Shown here piece by piece: positions 62,918 through 64,000 of a stretch of DNA of 64,000 nt (the stretch's first letter is position 1; every line of letters begins with the position of its first letter). The position numbers and the translations under genes were made by a program. The stretch covers positions 1,860,001-1,924,000 of the forward strand of contig NZ_CP134195.1 in assembly GCF_031585635.1 (NCBI RefSeq), read 5' to 3'. The notes under the pieces were generated by a model. It worked only from the letters and a program-made list of their open reading frames with translations. It made no database searches and was not told the DNA's origin. The stretch comes from Paraburkholderia sp. FT54. Its GTDB lineage: Bacteria; Pseudomonadota; Gammaproteobacteria; Burkholderiales; Burkholderiaceae.

Positions 62918-63734
62918 GCCACGCGCATTGATCGTGACCGCCGATGATTTCGGCTTGCACGCGCGAGTGAACCAGGCGGTCGAGCGGGCGCATCGCGAGG
63001 GCGTGCTGAGCGCCGCGAGCCTGATGATCGGCGCACCGGCTGCCGGCGACGCGGTGGCGCGCGCCCGTGCGTTGCCGCGGCTGCGCGTCGGCCTGCATCT
63101 GGTGCTGGCCGACGGCGACGCGGTCACGCCGCGCGCGGGCATTGCCGCGTTGCTCGACGAGCACGGCCGCTTCGGCGACAACATGGTGCGCGACGGCGTG
63201 CGGTTCTTCTTTTTACCGCATGTGCGCAAGCAGCTTGCGCGGGAAATTCGCGCGCAGTTCGATGCCTTTGCGCAGACCGGTCTGACGCTCGATCACGTCA
63301 ACACGCACAAGCATTTTCATGTGCACCCGACGGTGCTCGGACTGATTCTGGAGATCGGCCGCGAGTATGGGATGAAGGCGATGCGCCTGCCATTCGAGGC
63401 GAATGCGCCGCTGTGGTTGCGGCCGTGGATCGCGCGCGTCAAGGCGCGGCTGGATCGCGCCGGCATCGCGCATAACGATTATGTAGTGGGGATCGCGGAC
63501 AGCGGCCGGATGGACGAGGCGGCGTGGCTGGCGGCGCTTGCCGATCTGCCGCACGGGGTGGGGGAGATTTACTGCCATCCTGCCGTGGCGGGGGAAAGGG
63601 CGTTGAGTGACGGGATGAGGATGTATCGGCACGAGGACGAATTGCGTGCGTTGTTGTCGCCGAGGGTTGCGATGGCGATTCGGGCGGCGGGGGTGCGGGT
63701 GGGCGGGTTTGGAGACGTGCTGAACGCCAGCTGA
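62907..63734 (+). CDS. hpnK: Hopanoid-associated deacetylase HpnK (YdjC family)
   Basis: 275 residues. YdjC/ChbG fold: IVTADDFGLHARVNQAVERAHREG (metal-binding D-D at 11-12), LRVGLHLVLADG, and DHVNTHKHFHVHPTV with two more metal histidines; IYCHPAVAGE near the end. HpnK removes the acetyl group from the N-acetylglucosaminyl hopanoid before HpnJ acts. GGAGG lies 5 bp before the ATG; overlaps the GT gene by 11 bp. Confidence 0.93.
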   Translation: MAAKPRALIVTADDFGLHARVNQAVERAHREGVLSAASLMIGAPAAGDAVARARALPRLRVGLHLVLADGDAVTPRAGIAALLDEHGRFGDNMVRDGVRFFFLPHVRKQLAREIRAQFDAFAQTGLTLDHVNTHKHFHVHPTVLGLILEIGREYGMKAMRLPFEANAPLWLRPWIARVKARLDRAGIAHNDYVVGIADSGRMDEAAWLAALADLPHGVGEIYCHPAVAGERALSDGMRMYRHEDELRALLSPRVAMAIRAAGVRVGGFGDVLNAS

Positions 63735-63804
63735 TTCGCCTGTGCGCCCGCGGCGAACCACAGGCGCACAGATGGGAAATGCCGCGCAGGCCGCGAATCG
63801 CAGC

Positions 63805-64000
63805 TTAAATCGCCTCCTTCTTCATCAACAACTTCAACAACACCGGCAGCAACAACAACACCAGCGGCAGCTGAACGATCAACCCGGAAATAATCGCGAT
63901 CGCCAGCGGCTGCTGCATCGCTGACCCTTGCCCCAATGCAAAAGCCAGCGGCAGCAGCGCCAGAATCGCGGCAATCGTCGTCATGGCGATAGGACGCAGG
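63805..64000 (-). CDS. RND efflux permease, C-terminal fragment (gene continues beyond the window)
   Basis: Only the last 64 codons are visible: LRPIAMTTIAAILALLPLAFALGQGSAMQQPLAIAIISGLIVQLPLVLLLLPVLLKLLMKKEAI. The RPIAMTT...LPLA pattern and closing membrane helices are those of AcrB/CzcA/MexB-type inner-membrane pumps. Convergent with hpnK, 70 bp apart. Confidence 0.85.
   Translation of the reverse strand, partial: LRPIAMTTIAAILALLPLAFALGQGSAMQQPLAIAIISGLIVQLPLVLLLLPVLLKLLMKKEAI

Overview
The window is about 64 kb of high-GC DNA and reads as a Burkholderiaceae chromosome, most probably Paraburkholderia. The reasons are the strongly GC3-biased genes, the KduI/KduD/KdgT block, the lpiA-acvB pair, the hopanoid hpnI/J/K/L genes, the PrkA-DUF444-SpoVR triad and many small Burkholderia-style exported proteins. 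I see no rRNA, tRNA, CRISPR array, prophage or replication origin. The only intact mobile element is one IS3-family (IS150-group) copy at 8063-9511. Species cannot be fixed from the sequence alone.

Layout, left part (1-31 kb). The end of a hydratase gene is followed by prkA / DUF444 / spoVR, an alpha-ketoglutarate-permease-like gene and the insertion sequence that landed in its 3' end. Next come a glycosyltransferase and small proteins. From 12 to 17.4 kb lies a tight operon (solute-binding protein, Rieske oxygenase, ABC ATPase, permease, amidohydrolase) that looks like uptake plus catabolism of an N-heterocycle. From 17.7 to 22.2 kb there are two LysR regulators, each divergent from its neighbour (an SDR; an MFS exporter). 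Then come AhpD-like and ferredoxin-reductase genes, a soluble PAS-PAS hybrid kinase, an acyl-CoA-dehydrogenase / NodS-like methyltransferase / glycosyltransferase cluster, a DUF421 protein and another MFS exporter.

Middle (31-45 kb). Two very small proteins precede lpiA-acvB (aminoacyl-phosphatidylglycerol synthesis and turnover). This pair is followed by a three-gene cassette: a stand-alone adenylation enzyme, an acyl/peptidyl carrier protein and a tandem alpha/beta-hydrolase. Then come ilvA, pobA behind a dyad-rich control region, a decayed MFS gene and an orphan ParA ATPase.

Right part (45-64 kb). GST and several small exported or His-rich proteins are followed by a tauD gene reduced to its two ends. 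A KdgR-like IclR / kduD / kduI block lies divergent to kdgT, then a semialdehyde dehydrogenase and a cold-shock gene. The window closes with hopanoid head-group genes in two same-direction operons: hpnJ-hpnI-hpnL, and a small membrane protein / second GT / hpnK. Between them, on the opposite strand, is a PmrA/PmrB-like two-component system. An identical PmrA-type box sits upstream of both operons at exactly the same distance from a candidate -10 element. This suggests that the kinase pair controls hopanoid head-group modification, and it is the most interesting signal I found. A partial RND efflux gene closes the window.
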